A stretch of DNA of 64,000 bases from Lewinellaceae bacterium SD302 (GCA_002591745.1 PDLQ01000005.1:157778-221777); one strand, 5' to 3'; shown: positions 1 through 8,371, numbered from the stretch's first letter. Numbers and translations: made by a program. Notes: generated from the letters alone by a model not told the origin.

Positions 1-100
1 ACTTAATCAAGATGCCCGCTCGTACACTGCCAAGTAAGGTAGAGGTTCGGCCCGCCATGCCACCGGTTAAAGGGTAGGCATTGCAGGAAAATGATAAATG

Positions 101-138
101 GGATTGAAGCAGAGGGATAAACCCTCAGGCTTCAATCC
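101..138 (-). terminator. Hairpin after glgB
   Basis: A strong inverted repeat (GGATTGAAGC then GAGGG, a short loop, CCCTC then GCTTCAATCC) lies 13 bases beyond the glgB stop. There is only a loose T-rich tail on the minus strand, so it is a probable terminator and perhaps serves both directions. Positions 1-100 hold no gene I can support: a minus-strand ORF from 58 runs off the window edge and a plus-strand frame ends at 37. Either could be the tip of a neighbour. Confidence 0.6.
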
Positions 139-151
139 TATTTACATCATC

Positions 152-2062
152 TTAATCTTTTAATTTGAGTACAATCGTTCCCAGAGGCGGTAAACTCAAC
201 TCCAGGTGCTGGGCCCGTCCGTTCCATTCACCTTCAGAACTTTTGATCTCTTTGATCTCGTAATTTCCGGTGCCGCCAAATTCGCTATCGTCACTATTTA
301 GAACGCAGCGATAGGTGCCGGCTGTCGGGACGCCAATGCGATAATCCGCCCGCACCGCCGGAGTGAAGTTATTGATCACCACCAGGAAGTCGTCTTCGTC
401 TTTTCCTTTACGCAGATAAGAAAGGGTACTGTTGGTGTGGTCGCCGTGGTCGATCCATTCAAAACCTTTCTGATCGAATTGTTTCTCGTACAGGGCGGTA
501 CTGTTGCGGTAGAACTTGTTGAGTGCCTTTACCCAGGCCTGTAAACCTTTGTGGGGACTGTATTTGGTCAGTTTCCAGTCGATCCCACGATCGATACTCC
601 ACTCGGTGGTCTGGCCGAATTCGTCGCCCATGAACAAGAGATTGGTGCCGGGGTGAGTAAACATATAACCGTACAGTGCGCGCATATTGGCGAAGCGTTG
701 CCACTCGTCACCAGGCATTCGATCGAGGATCGGTCCTTTGCCGTGAACCACTTCATCGTGGCTGAGCGGTAACATAAAGTTTTCGCTGAAGGCATAGATC
801 ATCGAGAAAGTAATCTCTCCGTGGTGGTAGCTGCGGTGAATGGGATCGTGCTTAAAGTATCCGAGGGTGTCGTGCATCCAGCCCATCATCCATTTCATGC
901 CGAAGCCGAGTCCACCGGTATAAACCGGGCGGCTGACCCCCGACCAGGAAGTTGATTCCTCGGCAATGGTTACCGTATCGGGGTATTCGCCGTAAACGGC
1001 CTGATTAAATTCACGCAAGAAGGATATGGCTTCCAGGTTTTCGTTCCCACCGTGTTCGTTGGGAATCCATTCTCCTTCCTTACGACTGTAATCGAGGTAG
1101 AGCATACTGGCCACTGCGTCCACCCGCAGGCCGTCAGCGTGGTAGCGGTCCAGCCAAAACAGAGCGTTAGAAATCAGGAAAGAACGCACCTCGTTGCGGC
1201 CATAGTTGAAAATGGCGCTCTTCCAGTCGGGGTGGAAGCCCTTGCGTGGGTCTTCGTGATCGTAAAGGTGGGTACCGTCGAAGTCCGCCAATCCGTGAGC
1301 ATCATTTGGGAAATGGGAAGGCACCCAATCCAGGATCACTCCGATATCGGCTTGGTGGAGGGCATCCACCAGAGCCATCATTTCCTGCGGACCGCCGAAC
1401 CGGCTGGAGGGCGCAAAGTATCCCGTCGTCTGGTAGCCCCAACTCGGAAAGTAGGGGTGCTCCATCACGGGCAGAAACTCCACGTGCGTAAAGCCCATAT
1501 CCCGAACATAGTCTACCAATTCGGTGGCCAGTTGCTTATAACTCAGGCTTTCGTGGCCATTTTCTTTTTTCCAGGAACCCAGGTGGATCTCATATACACT
1601 AAATGGGGCATCAAGCGAATTATGCTTGTTGCGCTTTTCCATCCAATCTTTATCTTCCCACTCGTACCAGGTATTCCAGACGATGCTGGCGGTCTTGGGA
1701 GGTGTTTCCCAGAGGCGGGCGAAGGGGTCGCCTTTTTCCAGTTGACGGCCATCCGGCGCGTCGATGGCATATTTGTAAACCGTGCCATTGTCCAGTTCGG
1801 GTACAAAACCTTCCCAGATGCCGCTACTATCCCAACGCGGGAAGAGTTCGTTGGTCGTCCGGTTCCAATTATTGAAATCACCCATTACGGCCACCTTTTT
1901 AGCACTGGGTGCCCATACGGCAAAGTAGACGCCCTTTACGCCATTGACCTCAATTACCTGACTGCCGAGTTTGTCATAAATACGAAAATGCTTACCGGAG
2001 CGAAACAGGTTAATGTCGTAATCGGTAAGAAGGCTGTGCTGTACGGTAAGATTGGTGGTCAT
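152..2062 (-). CDS. glgB: 1,4-alpha-glucan branching enzyme
   Basis: This GH13 enzyme forms alpha-1,6 branches in glycogen in the cytoplasm. The 636 residues have one N-terminal CBM48/E-set domain (about 40-125), then the (beta/alpha)8 barrel and an all-beta C-terminal domain. Visible GH13 landmarks are GLRVDAVASMLYLDY with the nucleophile Asp, the acid Glu in TIAEES, and LSHDEVVHGKG with the transition-state His-Asp. It is shorter than the E. coli enzyme (about 730 residues), consistent with lacking the extra N1 domain. The ATG at 2062 follows a strong hairpin-plus-T-tract by about 33 bases, so read-through from the upstream CBM48 protein may be controlled there. No other glg gene is in view. 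Confidence 0.97.
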   Translation of the reverse strand: MTTNLTVQHSLLTDYDINLFRSGKHFRIYDKLGSQVIEVNGVKGVYFAVWAPSAKKVAVMGDFNNWNRTTNELFPRWDSSGIWEGFVPELDNGTVYKYAIDAPDGRQLEKGDPFARLWETPPKTASIVWNTWYEWEDKDWMEKRNKHNSLDAPFSVYEIHLGSWKKENGHESLSYKQLATELVDYVRDMGFTHVEFLPVMEHPYFPSWGYQTTGYFAPSSRFGGPQEMMALVDALHQADIGVILDWVPSHFPNDAHGLADFDGTHLYDHEDPRKGFHPDWKSAIFNYGRNEVRSFLISNALFWLDRYHADGLRVDAVASMLYLDYSRKEGEWIPNEHGGNENLEAISFLREFNQAVYGEYPDTVTIAEESTSWSGVSRPVYTGGLGFGMKWMMGWMHDTLGYFKHDPIHRSYHHGEITFSMIYAFSENFMLPLSHDEVVHGKGPILDRMPGDEWQRFANMRALYGYMFTHPGTNLLFMGDEFGQTTEWSIDRGIDWKLTKYSPHKGLQAWVKALNKFYRNSTALYEKQFDQKGFEWIDHGDHTNSTLSYLRKGKDEDDFLVVINNFTPAVRADYRIGVPTAGTYRCVLNSDDSEFGGTGNYEIKEIKSSEGEWNGRAQHLELSLPPLGTIVLKLKD

Positions 2063-2094
2063 GGTTGTTGGTCTGGTAGAAAATCAAGTATAAC

Positions 2095-2131
2095 AAAAAA
2101 GGAGACAAGCTTGTAAGCTTATCTCCTTTTT
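2095..2131 (-). terminator. Intrinsic terminator or attenuator between CBM48 protein and glgB
   Basis: The minus strand reads an A-rich left arm with GGAGA and AAGCTT, a tiny loop, AAGCTT and TCTCC, then six T. This is a textbook Rho-independent terminator. A second small hairpin (GCCGAAC, loop, GTTCGGC) sits at 2142-2160. Because glgB starts only about 33 bases after the T-tract, the site can end the upstream transcript or act as an attenuator for glgB. Confidence 0.8.
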
Positions 2132-2174
2132 ATAAGCGGCAGCCGAACGCTTTGTTCGGCCACGGCGGCGAAGA

Positions 2175-2858
2175 TTATTTCTTCACACCACCTTTCAGTT
2201 CGTCTTGCAGTTTTTTCAGCTCGGTATCTTTACCAGCTGCGGCCAGTTTAGCTTGCTGCTTCCAGGTATCTGGCTTGGCCAGACGGAAACGGGGGCCGGC
2301 GGCTTCCAGGACGTCTTTCAGCTTCTTGGTAGAAGCTTTGCCGAGTCCGGCGAAAGTAGTGATGCCAGCGTCGTTGAGCAGTCCGGCAATTTTCGGCCCG
2401 ATGCCTTCGATGCGTTTCAGGTCATCTGCCTTAGCGGTAGTGGCTTTAGCAGCTTTTTTCGGAGCGGCTTTCTTGGCCGGGGCTTTTTTTGCTACAGCTT
2501 TTTTTGCCGCTGGTTTCTTGGCTGCTTTTTTTACCGGAGCAGGCAGGCCTTCCAGTTCAAAGATGCAGTTAGTCGTGCCGTGAACGTTGGGCTGATAGCC
2601 TTCTGAATCAGGGTCGTTCATCCATTGCTGTCCGTCTACGAGATAGCGGAACTGGTAGTGAGCGGCCTGAGCAGGTAGTTCTACAGAACCGCTGTACTTG
2701 CCACCTTTACCGTTTTTCAACTGTACGCCGTCGATCCAGCTCCAGTCGTTGAAGTCAGCCAATACGCGTACATCGCGCTTGTCACCAACCTGCTCTTTGG
2801 TCAGGGAGAAAGTAACCTTGCAGTTACCCTTCGTTTTGTTATACTTCTTGGTAATCAT
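2175..2858 (-). CDS. CBM48-like domain fused to Lys/Ala-rich tail and helix-hairpin-helix domain
   Basis: Three parts are visible in 227 residues. Residues 1-105 resemble a CBM48/AMPK-type glycogen-binding E-set fold (VRVLADFNDWSW, HYQFRYLVDGQQW). Residues about 110-145 are a histone-H1-like run of AAKK/KKAA repeats. Residues about 145-227 form a helix-hairpin-helix domain (LKRIEGIGPKIAGLLNDAGI) of the kind that binds DNA or occurs beside ribosomal and polymerase factors. The gene lies upstream of glgB on the same strand with a terminator between. Its role is unknown. Glycogen binding follows from the fold and nucleic-acid binding is inferred from the tail and HhH. Confidence 0.75.
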   Translation of the reverse strand: MITKKYNKTKGNCKVTFSLTKEQVGDKRDVRVLADFNDWSWIDGVQLKNGKGGKYSGSVELPAQAAHYQFRYLVDGQQWMNDPDSEGYQPNVHGTTNCIFELEGLPAPVKKAAKKPAAKKAVAKKAPAKKAAPKKAAKATTAKADDLKRIEGIGPKIAGLLNDAGITTFAGLGKASTKKLKDVLEAAGPRFRLAKPDTWKQQAKLAAAGKDTELKKLQDELKGGVKK

Positions 2859-2967
2859 AGTTGCGTGTATTTTGTGAGTTTAGATAAGCTAACTAAGTGT
2901 AACTAGTACACTAACGCAAAATGTGAGGGCAAAAGTATGGTCTATTCTGTTGATTTTCAAAGTTTAG

Positions 2968-2987
2968 TGGCTAGCAAAGTAGCAAGG
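2968..2987 (-). repeat. TGCTACTTTG-core repeat copy
   Basis: Exact core on the minus strand at 2975-2984, with the usual TAGCCA flank. It lies 110 bases upstream of the CBM48/HhH gene, in the gap 2859-3110, which otherwise holds nothing I recognise. Confidence 0.8.
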
Positions 2988-3110
2988 CAAATGACCGGCA
3001 GATAGGGCAAGTTAATCAAAAGCCGAACGATCGTCTGATCAAAGTCGTGTGGCATAACCGAAGTTGTGTCCGCTGCCCCCGAGGCCAAATATTTAGCAAA
3101 TATCAAATTT

Positions 3111-3761
3111 TCATTTCAGGGCGAATATTTTTGAACTTTTTTTCAATAGCTGCTGGATTTTTCGGTAGTAAGCTCCCAAATCACTACCATCCACTACTGC
3201 GTGGTGAGCTTGGACCGCTAAAGGCATCATCACTTTATCACCCTGGTTGAAATATTTCCCCCAAACAATACGGGGCACGCTATCTGGTTCGGGCCGATAG
3301 TTCATGGCGTGTTTAACATTGGTGAAACTGGCCCAGGGAAAAGTGCTTAAAAAGAGATAGTCGTCAGCCCCTTCCTCATCCTCGAAACTGGGTTGGGTCT
3401 TCATCAATTCCATCCGCTCCTCCGTTTCCTTGTGAAACTTGAAGGGATCTTCATAATAATTTACGGTGCAGAAGCTGAAAGCCCCCGCTGCGGTCGGTAC
3501 GGCAAAACTTGGGCGCACCATTTCGTGCTCCACCACTTGTTCTCCCCGAATGCGCCACCTGAAAACGGCTATCTCCTGGGCTGCCCGGGCAATTAGATAA
3601 ACGATACAGGGCGTAAATCGGAGATCGGCCCGTTCGCGAACTAATTGAAGGAAGTCAGTGATGTCCACATTGGCGGTAATACCGAAATGTGGCTGGTCCA
3701 TGGCCCGGAAAAAATCGAAGTGTTTTTGTTTGTGCGGGTGGGTGAAGGTGATCTGTTTCAT
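3111..3761 (-). CDS. Chloramphenicol acetyltransferase-family protein
   Basis: The protein belongs to the trimeric CAT family, which moves acetyl from acetyl-CoA to a hydroxyl acceptor. Its 216 residues match the usual 210-220. The catalytic signature is QAHHAVVDGSDLGAYY near the C-terminus, with the active-site His and following DG. A Phe/Tyr-rich acceptor pocket is plausible (FSFCTVNYYEDPF, FPWASFTNVKHA). There is no integron, insertion sequence or plasmid marker nearby, so it looks like a resident chromosomal gene. Whether it confers resistance cannot be judged from sequence. It has its own ATG at 3761 and no operon partner. Confidence 0.9.
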   Translation of the reverse strand: MKQITFTHPHKQKHFDFFRAMDQPHFGITANVDITDFLQLVRERADLRFTPCIVYLIARAAQEIAVFRWRIRGEQVVEHEMVRPSFAVPTAAGAFSFCTVNYYEDPFKFHKETEERMELMKTQPSFEDEEGADDYLFLSTFPWASFTNVKHAMNYRPEPDSVPRIVWGKYFNQGDKVMMPLAVQAHHAVVDGSDLGAYYRKIQQLLKKSSKIFALK

Positions 3762-3860
3762 GGCCTAAAGGTAGATTAGAAACGACAAGAACACCAAGGG
3801 ACACAAAGCTTACCATTAAGTACATTAAGACTTTCATTAAGCTCAGCTAAGTACGATTTA

Positions 3861-3926
3861 CCGAGCACAGTGCGCCTTAATGTGCCAATGTTGATTGGTA
3901 CACGCAAAGGAATACACTGCGCTCGG
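3861..3926. repeat. Imperfect inverted repeat in intergenic gap
   Basis: CCGAGCACAGTG at 3861-3872 pairs with CACTGCGCTCGG at 3915-3926 (11 of 12). It lies between the CAT-like gene and the T9SS cargo gene. It may be a structured repeat. It has no T-tract. Confidence 0.4.
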
Positions 3927-3988
3927 CATTAGGCTGAACGTGCTTAACAAAAGTACTCGCACCTTGGGAGTTTAGGTGATCCTTTTGG

Positions 3989-5302
3989 TTAGTACCTCAC
4001 CACTCGTTTTGTCACCGCCTGCTCGCCCGTTCCGATTCTAAGGAGGTATACACCGGCCGGTAACCAGGATGCTTCCTCGGCTAGAGACCAGTTGAATAAA
4101 TCAGTCCCGGAAGGGATCAAGTCGCTGGCTACCAATCTACCGATGGAATTGAAAAGCTGTACGGGAGTTGACTCATTTACAGAAGCGGCACCGGTAAGCC
4201 TGATCGCCAGACTATTGGAGAATGGATTGGGACTGACCTCAACCAACCTTGCTACTTTGTCAGTCATACTAACCGACCGGACTTTGCTGTAGGCAAAAGA
4301 ACCATCGAAATCTACCTGCCGCAAGCGATAATAATTCGTTTTGCCTACGACATTATTATGCTCCCAGCTATAATTAATTGGTCGGCGACTATCACCTGCT
4401 CCTTTTACCTGGTTTATCTCACGAAAATCCAGGCCGTCCGTACTGTATTCAATGGAAAAGTAATCGTTCTCTGTTTCGGTGAGGGTTGTCCAATTAAGAA
4501 CAACGCTTTTCCTGGTTGGTGTCAGGTTAAAATCTGCCAGTTCAACTGGAAGGGGAGGAGTTATGGCTTCCAGACGAATGTTGTCAAAAGCGATTTCTTC
4601 GTCTCCGGCATCGGCGTTGATTGAAACGGAAAGATCGAGTTCCGAACCACCGGCTGGGATGATGAAGCTATACTCCGTGAAAGTATTAGAGAGAAACCCG
4701 TCTTCGCCATCACCATCACAATTAAGGTCGAGGTGAAGGGGTTCATTAGTTAAATCTCCGGGCACGTTACATTCCAGGTCAGGAGCGAAGCATAGCCCTT
4801 CATTAAATGGACCGTTGTCTACGGAAAAGGTGACTTTGAGTCCTTCTCCCTGATCCCAGCGGGCAGCACTCGTTCCACATCCATTACTTGCACCATTTGC
4901 CACGAGTATTTTACAGGTAATCGTAGATGCTCCGCTGGTGTTAATATCCGTAAAATTAACGCTTCTGACAGGGGTTGAGCTATTGGGGGCACCGCAACCA
5001 CCGGTATCATTCATGTCTTCGCCGGCCATGAAGAAATTACCGCTCTGGCCAGTGAAGGCATTTGTAATGTCGATTGGGTCATCAACGCAGCCCCGGTAAG
5101 TGAGTACGCCCGCAACGTTTTCTATGCGTCCGAAAAAGTCTTCTGAGGATCCATCGGCATCGATGAATTGCCCGTCCGCCACATAGCGAGTACCCGTGCC
5201 GTCGGTTTCAAAGTCTTCCTGGAAGAAGACGGTCTGCCCTGCTAATGACACGGCAGAGAGTGTCAGTAAAAAAGACAAGGTAATTCTGTAGAAGTCGATC
5301 AT
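3989..5302 (-). CDS. Secreted protein with T9SS C-terminal sorting domain
   Basis: This is a cargo protein of the type IX secretion system, 437 residues. An N-terminal signal peptide (ITLSFLLTLSAVSLAG) is followed by a beta-rich, Asp/Gly/Cys-containing region of unknown function, then a fibronectin-like segment (PVELADFNLTPTRKSVVLNW). Last comes the type A sorting domain, with the SPNPFSN motif, a YLLRIGTG strand and the terminal KRVVRY. The enzyme or binding activity is not recognisable. Cys pairs in the N-terminal half suggest disulphides outside the cell. A copy of the genome's TGCTACTTTG repeat is read through as coding sequence just before the sorting domain. Confidence 0.9.
   Translation of the reverse strand: MIDFYRITLSFLLTLSAVSLAGQTVFFQEDFETDGTGTRYVADGQFIDADGSSEDFFGRIENVAGVLTYRGCVDDPIDITNAFTGQSGNFFMAGEDMNDTGGCGAPNSSTPVRSVNFTDINTSGASTITCKILVANGASNGCGTSAARWDQGEGLKVTFSVDNGPFNEGLCFAPDLECNVPGDLTNEPLHLDLNCDGDGEDGFLSNTFTEYSFIIPAGGSELDLSVSINADAGDEEIAFDNIRLEAITPPLPVELADFNLTPTRKSVVLNWTTLTETENDYFSIEYSTDGLDFREINQVKGAGDSRRPINYSWEHNNVVGKTNYYRLRQVDFDGSFAYSKVRSVSMTDKVARLVEVSPNPFSNSLAIRLTGAASVNESTPVQLFNSIGRLVASDLIPSGTDLFNWSLAEEASWLPAGVYLLRIGTGEQAVTKRVVRY
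4247..4266 (+). repeat. TGCTACTTTG-core repeat copy inside T9SS cargo gene
   Basis: Exact core at 4250-4259 followed by TCAGTCA, antisense to the gene. It encodes the variable TDKVAR linker before the sorting domain. Confidence 0.8.
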
Positions 5303-5374
5303 AGCGAAGTAGAGATTTAGTTATTGTAATTAGTTCATTTCTTGAGTAAGTAATCGACAGGTGGTATGGGAAAA

Positions 5375-5410
5375 AGAAAGCCGCCGACGGTTAATAACCG
5401 ACGGCGGCCT
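5375..5410 (-). terminator. Intrinsic terminator of the tail-collar operon
   Basis: GCCGCCG and CGGTT pair with AACCG and CGGCGGC (one mismatch) around a 3-base loop. On the minus strand the hairpin is followed by TTTCTTTTTC. It lies 16 bases past the last of three collar genes and before the T9SS cargo gene. Confidence 0.8.
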
Positions 5411-5425
5411 TAGTACTGGGTTTAC

Positions 5426-5989
5426 TTAGCTGCGTGACGGATAAGTTCCATACATGCAAATAATGTAGTTCATCCCACGTGAGGGCATCATATTGTTCAA
5501 CTGACGGCTATTTCCGGTAGGGGAAGAGTTGACCGGAACACCAGTAAGATTGATTGACCCGAGGAACTCGCCGGGGCTGGCAGAACTGGCGTAAAAGTCA
5601 TTACCCGTTGAAGCCGGGTGAGCGCCCATAGGCAGTTCAACGGTGCCTTCCTCGGCACTGGCCTGGATTTTCAGGTCGCCGGTGACTACTGCCGTGTGGT
5701 TGTGGCTCGGCAGGTTGGTTTGGTTAAGGTAGTTATCTTCCGCACCAAATTTTTGGCCCAAGCGGATGTCGCTCAAACCGGGCCCATGCCCAGCTTGTAC
5801 GGCCACCCGTCCCCGAAGATCGGGTAAGGCAAAGGTTGTCCTGCCGTCACCCCCGTAGATCGTTCCGAGAATTGAAAATAATGCGTCGTTTGAGGAGATC
5901 GCCAGCAGCGCGCCATTGCAAAGTGCCCAGTTACGGGGTGCAAAATTGCCGCCGAACAGTCTGATTTCTCCGATCATTCCTTCGTCCAT
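5426..5989 (-). CDS. Tail-collar domain protein (microcystin-dependent-protein family), copy 3
   Basis: The 187 residues carry a phage tail collar domain at the N-terminus. Signatures are MIGEIRLFGGNFAPRNWALC, the I/L-GTIYGGDGRTTFALPDLRGR core and a G-rich loop before SHNH. The C-terminus is YGTYPSRS. The frame is open further upstream, but I chose the ATG at 5989 because it matches the MEPTLAEI and MEGYIGEI starts of the two sister genes. The earlier in-frame start would overlap the previous gene by 89 bases. Family members occur in many free-living bacteria, often in tandem, with unknown biological role. Confidence 0.9.
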   Translation of the reverse strand: MDEGMIGEIRLFGGNFAPRNWALCNGALLAISSNDALFSILGTIYGGDGRTTFALPDLRGRVAVQAGHGPGLSDIRLGQKFGAEDNYLNQTNLPSHNHTAVVTGDLKIQASAEEGTVELPMGAHPASTGNDFYASSASPGEFLGSINLTGVPVNSSPTGNSRQLNNMMPSRGMNYIICMYGTYPSRS

Positions 5990-6002
5990 TGTAAATATGT
6001 TT

Positions 6003-6557
6003 TTAGCTACGGCTAGGGAATAGTCCCTGCAAAGCGATGATGTAATTGAGTCCCAGACTCGGTTGAATGTTGCTGAATGCAATACCGGCACCGGTGTGCT
6101 GTAATTCTGCGGTCAGCTGAGTATCCATTGCTGCCATAGTAGCGTCCGGGGCAGCCTGGCTGTAGGCATTCGTGCCGCTGGTCTGGCCTGGATAGGCATC
6201 AGTGGGCGAGTCCGTATCGGAGGTTGAGCCTACCGGAAGGGTAAAAACGTCACCCACCGTAACTGCGTGATTATGCGGAGGAAGATTTTGCGTAACCAAA
6301 GTATTGTTCTCGGTACCGCCTTTGGCACCCTGAGTATGATCACTCAGCCCCGGACCACGACCGGCACCAATGGGTACACGACTACGCAGGTCTGGCAAGG
6401 CAAAGGTGGTTCTGCCGTCACCTCCGTATATGGTGCCAAGCAGTGAATAAAGAGATTGATTTTGATTAATTGGTAAGAGCTGTCCGTGGCAAAGTGCCCA
6501 GCCACGTGGAGCAAAATTACCGGCGAAAAGCCGAATTTCAGCTAATGTTGGTTCCAT
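6003..6557 (-). CDS. Tail-collar domain protein (microcystin-dependent-protein family), copy 2
   Basis: The 184-residue paralogue has the same order: AEIRLFAGNFAPRGWALC, the GTIYGGDGRTTFALPDLRSR collar core, a PPHNHAV loop, a Ser/Thr/Gly-rich variable half and a terminal LFPSRS. No signal peptide is visible. It sits 13 bases upstream of copy 3 and 23 bases downstream of copy 1, clearly one transcription unit. The variable half differs most between copies, which suggests divergence of a ligand or assembly surface around a conserved fold. Confidence 0.9.
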   Translation of the reverse strand: MEPTLAEIRLFAGNFAPRGWALCHGQLLPINQNQSLYSLLGTIYGGDGRTTFALPDLRSRVPIGAGRGPGLSDHTQGAKGGTENNTLVTQNLPPHNHAVTVGDVFTLPVGSTSDTDSPTDAYPGQTSGTNAYSQAAPDATMAAMDTQLTAELQHTGAGIAFSNIQPSLGLNYIIALQGLFPSRS

Positions 6558-6580
6558 GATTATTCTTTTTAGTTAGGTGA

Positions 6581-7135
6581 TTAGCTACGTGAGGGGTACA
6601 GTCCTTGCAGGCAAATAATGTAGCGCATAGCCATGTACGGTTGCTGGTTGGTGAATGGCACACCACCGCCATTGTTGTTTACCTGTACCGTCAGGTTGCT
6701 CTTCAGTGGGCTAGACATGGAGTTCGGCGATTCAGAGTAAAAATCGTCACTCTGAGCCTGAAAGTAAGCATCGGAAGGATCGTCAGCGTCGTTGGCCTCG
6801 TTGGCGTTGACCGGCATTTTGGCCGTGCCACCAAAAGTTACCATATGAGAATGGCTGGGCATGGTGTTGGCATCCAGTGAGTGCTCTTCTACCCCGGTCT
6901 GCTGGTTAATTTGCACGGGGGACAGACCTGGTCCGTTCCCGACACCCATAACTGCTCTGCTGCGCATATCCGGAAGGCCAAAAGTGGTTCTGCCGTCACC
7001 ACCATAGAAGGTGCCCAGAATTGAAAATAGTGCCGTATTTTGAGAAATTGGCAGTAGCTGGCCTTCGCAAAAGGCCCAGGCGCGGGGCGCGAAATTACCG
7101 CCGAAGAGTCTGATCTCTCCAATGTATCCTTCCAT
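6581..7135 (-). CDS. Tail-collar domain protein (microcystin-dependent-protein family), copy 1
   Basis: First gene of the tandem set, 184 residues. It has GEIRLFGGNFAPRAWAFC, the GTFYGGDGRTTFGLPDMRSR core, an MPSHSHMV loop and a C-terminal GLYPSRS. The three proteins share length, start context and C-terminal PSRS, so they arose by duplication. No tail, capsid, lysis or integrase gene is nearby, which argues against a prophage. A self-standing extracellular or adhesive role is possible but not shown by sequence. Confidence 0.9.
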   Translation of the reverse strand: MEGYIGEIRLFGGNFAPRAWAFCEGQLLPISQNTALFSILGTFYGGDGRTTFGLPDMRSRAVMGVGNGPGLSPVQINQQTGVEEHSLDANTMPSHSHMVTFGGTAKMPVNANEANDADDPSDAYFQAQSDDFYSESPNSMSSPLKSNLTVQVNNNGGGVPFTNQQPYMAMRYIICLQGLYPSRS

Positions 7136-7266
7136 AATAGTATGGGTTGAGGTTTAGAATATGGGTTTCGTGAAAACGGATATTTACCCGTTCTCCCCAT
7201 TAAATTACCCCAATCGTTACGCTCAGAGAAACGCGGACGGCAAGAACACGTACTTTCTGTAATCAA

Positions 7267-7284
7267 ATAGGTATAAATACCTAT
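7267..7284 (-). terminator. Weak hairpin after ilvE-like gene
   Basis: ATAGGTA, a 4-base loop and TACCTAT form a perfect but AT-rich hairpin, 10 bases past the aminotransferase stop. There is no T-tract, so termination is uncertain. Confidence 0.4.
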
Positions 7285-7293
7285 AGGGAGTAT

Positions 7294-8169
7294 TTACTCT
7301 GCGGTAATTGCCCGGAAAATAGACTGGATTCGGGGAAGCAACGCTTCCTCCTTTAATATAATCTCACGACCGTCAATGGCGTTTACCCGCGTCAATTCGC
7401 CCATGGTGCCGGTGGTGAACACCTCGTCGGCAGTATAAAATTCGGTGAGACTCAGACGAGCTTCGTGAATGGGAATGTCGTTCTCTCGGCATAAGCGTAG
7501 TACCAGCCCACGGGTGATACCCGGCAGACAATAATCGGCGTAGGGGGTGTAAACGACGCCCCGGCGAATCATAAATACGTTCACCCCGTTGGCCTCCGAA
7601 ACGTAGCCGTCTTTGTCCAGCATCAGCCCGGCATCAGCACCGGCGTGATTGGCTTCGATCTTGGCCAGGATATTGTTCAATAGATTATTGTGATGAATCT
7701 TACTGTCGAGGTTCGTCGGTCCATTGCGACGAATGGAGCTGGTTGCCAGGGTGATGGATTCGGGGTAGACCGGTGGTTTGTGCTCGGCCAGTACAATGAG
7801 GGAGCAACCTTCCTGGTTCAGGCGGGGGTCCATGCCACTGGTTATTTTTTTGCCCCTGGTCAGGGTGAGGCGAATGTGTACCCCGTCGGTCATATTATTG
7901 GCTGACAAAGTAGCAGTGATGGCGGATTTGACTTCCGTTCGACTGGGAATGCCGGCAAAAGCCAGGGCGTGAGCGGAGTCAAACAAGCGATCCAGGTGAG
8001 CATCCAGACTGAAGACTTTTCCATTGTACACCCGCAGGCCTTCCCAGACGGCATCCCCTCCCTGAACGACACTGTCGAATACACTGACCTTGGCTTCGTC
8101 GCGATGATAAAGTTTACCGTTGATCCATACTTTAAGGTCGGCATTGGCGGGGTTGAATTGCTGGAGCAT
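7294..8169 (-). CDS. ilvE: Branched-chain amino acid aminotransferase (class IV)
   Basis: This PLP enzyme of fold type IV most likely transaminates Leu, Ile and Val with 2-oxoglutarate in the cytosol. The 291 residues show VWINGKLYHRDEAKVSVFD near the start, the PLP-binding Lys in LDSKIHHNN, LMLDKDGYVSEANGVNVF, and the phosphate-cup segment CLPGITRG followed by VFTTGTMGEL. The reading frame is open to 8292, but homology begins near the ATG at 8169 (MLQQFNPANA). The family also includes D-amino-acid transaminase and 4-amino-4-deoxychorismate lyase, so substrate is inferred. A TGCTACTTTG repeat copy is embedded in the coding sequence (TATLSANN). Confidence 0.88.
   Translation of the reverse strand: MLQQFNPANADLKVWINGKLYHRDEAKVSVFDSVVQGGDAVWEGLRVYNGKVFSLDAHLDRLFDSAHALAFAGIPSRTEVKSAITATLSANNMTDGVHIRLTLTRGKKITSGMDPRLNQEGCSLIVLAEHKPPVYPESITLATSSIRRNGPTNLDSKIHHNNLLNNILAKIEANHAGADAGLMLDKDGYVSEANGVNVFMIRRGVVYTPYADYCLPGITRGLVLRLCRENDIPIHEARLSLTEFYTADEVFTTGTMGELTRVNAIDGREIILKEEALLPRIQSIFRAITAE
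7899..7918 (-). repeat. TGCTACTTTG-core repeat copy inside ilvE-like gene
   Basis: Exact core on the coding strand (7906-7915), read as TATLSAN in a surface-type helix of the N-terminal domain. Confidence 0.75.
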
Positions 8170-8330
8170 GTCTTTTTTATTTAATTCGTTACTGGCCAGT
8201 CTTCGGACTAAAGTCGGGTGGGCTATCATTTTGACCGTCTGCACTGACTTTAGGCAGGTGATTGGAAATATGAGATCAACTGGTGCAGCCACCAGATTTT
8301 GGGCCCGAATAGCCAGGGCGCTTGTTCGCC

Positions 8331-8368
8331 GGCAAGTTAGAGCTTGTTGAGGATTTCCCTAACTTGCC
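8331..8368 (+). promoter_or_regulatory. Hairpin directly upstream of a start codon
   Basis: GGCAAGTTAG (8331-8340) and CTAACTTGCC (8359-8368) are perfect 10-base complements around an 18-base loop. The right arm ends three bases before the ATG at 8372, so it would cover the ribosome landing site. It could be a translational switch or an operator. Confidence 0.5.
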
Positions 8369-8371
8369 ACC

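Noticed and set aside
1052..2116. Plus-strand 354-codon ORF opposite glgB
   Set aside because: Antisense shadow of a strongly conserved gene; no domain, no signal, low-complexity pattern from the opposite strand.
3111..3761. Acquired antibiotic-resistance cassette
   Set aside because: No integron, transposon or base-composition shift; looks chromosomal.
5426..7135. Prophage remnant
   Set aside because: Only collar-domain genes are present; no capsid, tail, lysis or integrase gene. The family is common outside phages.
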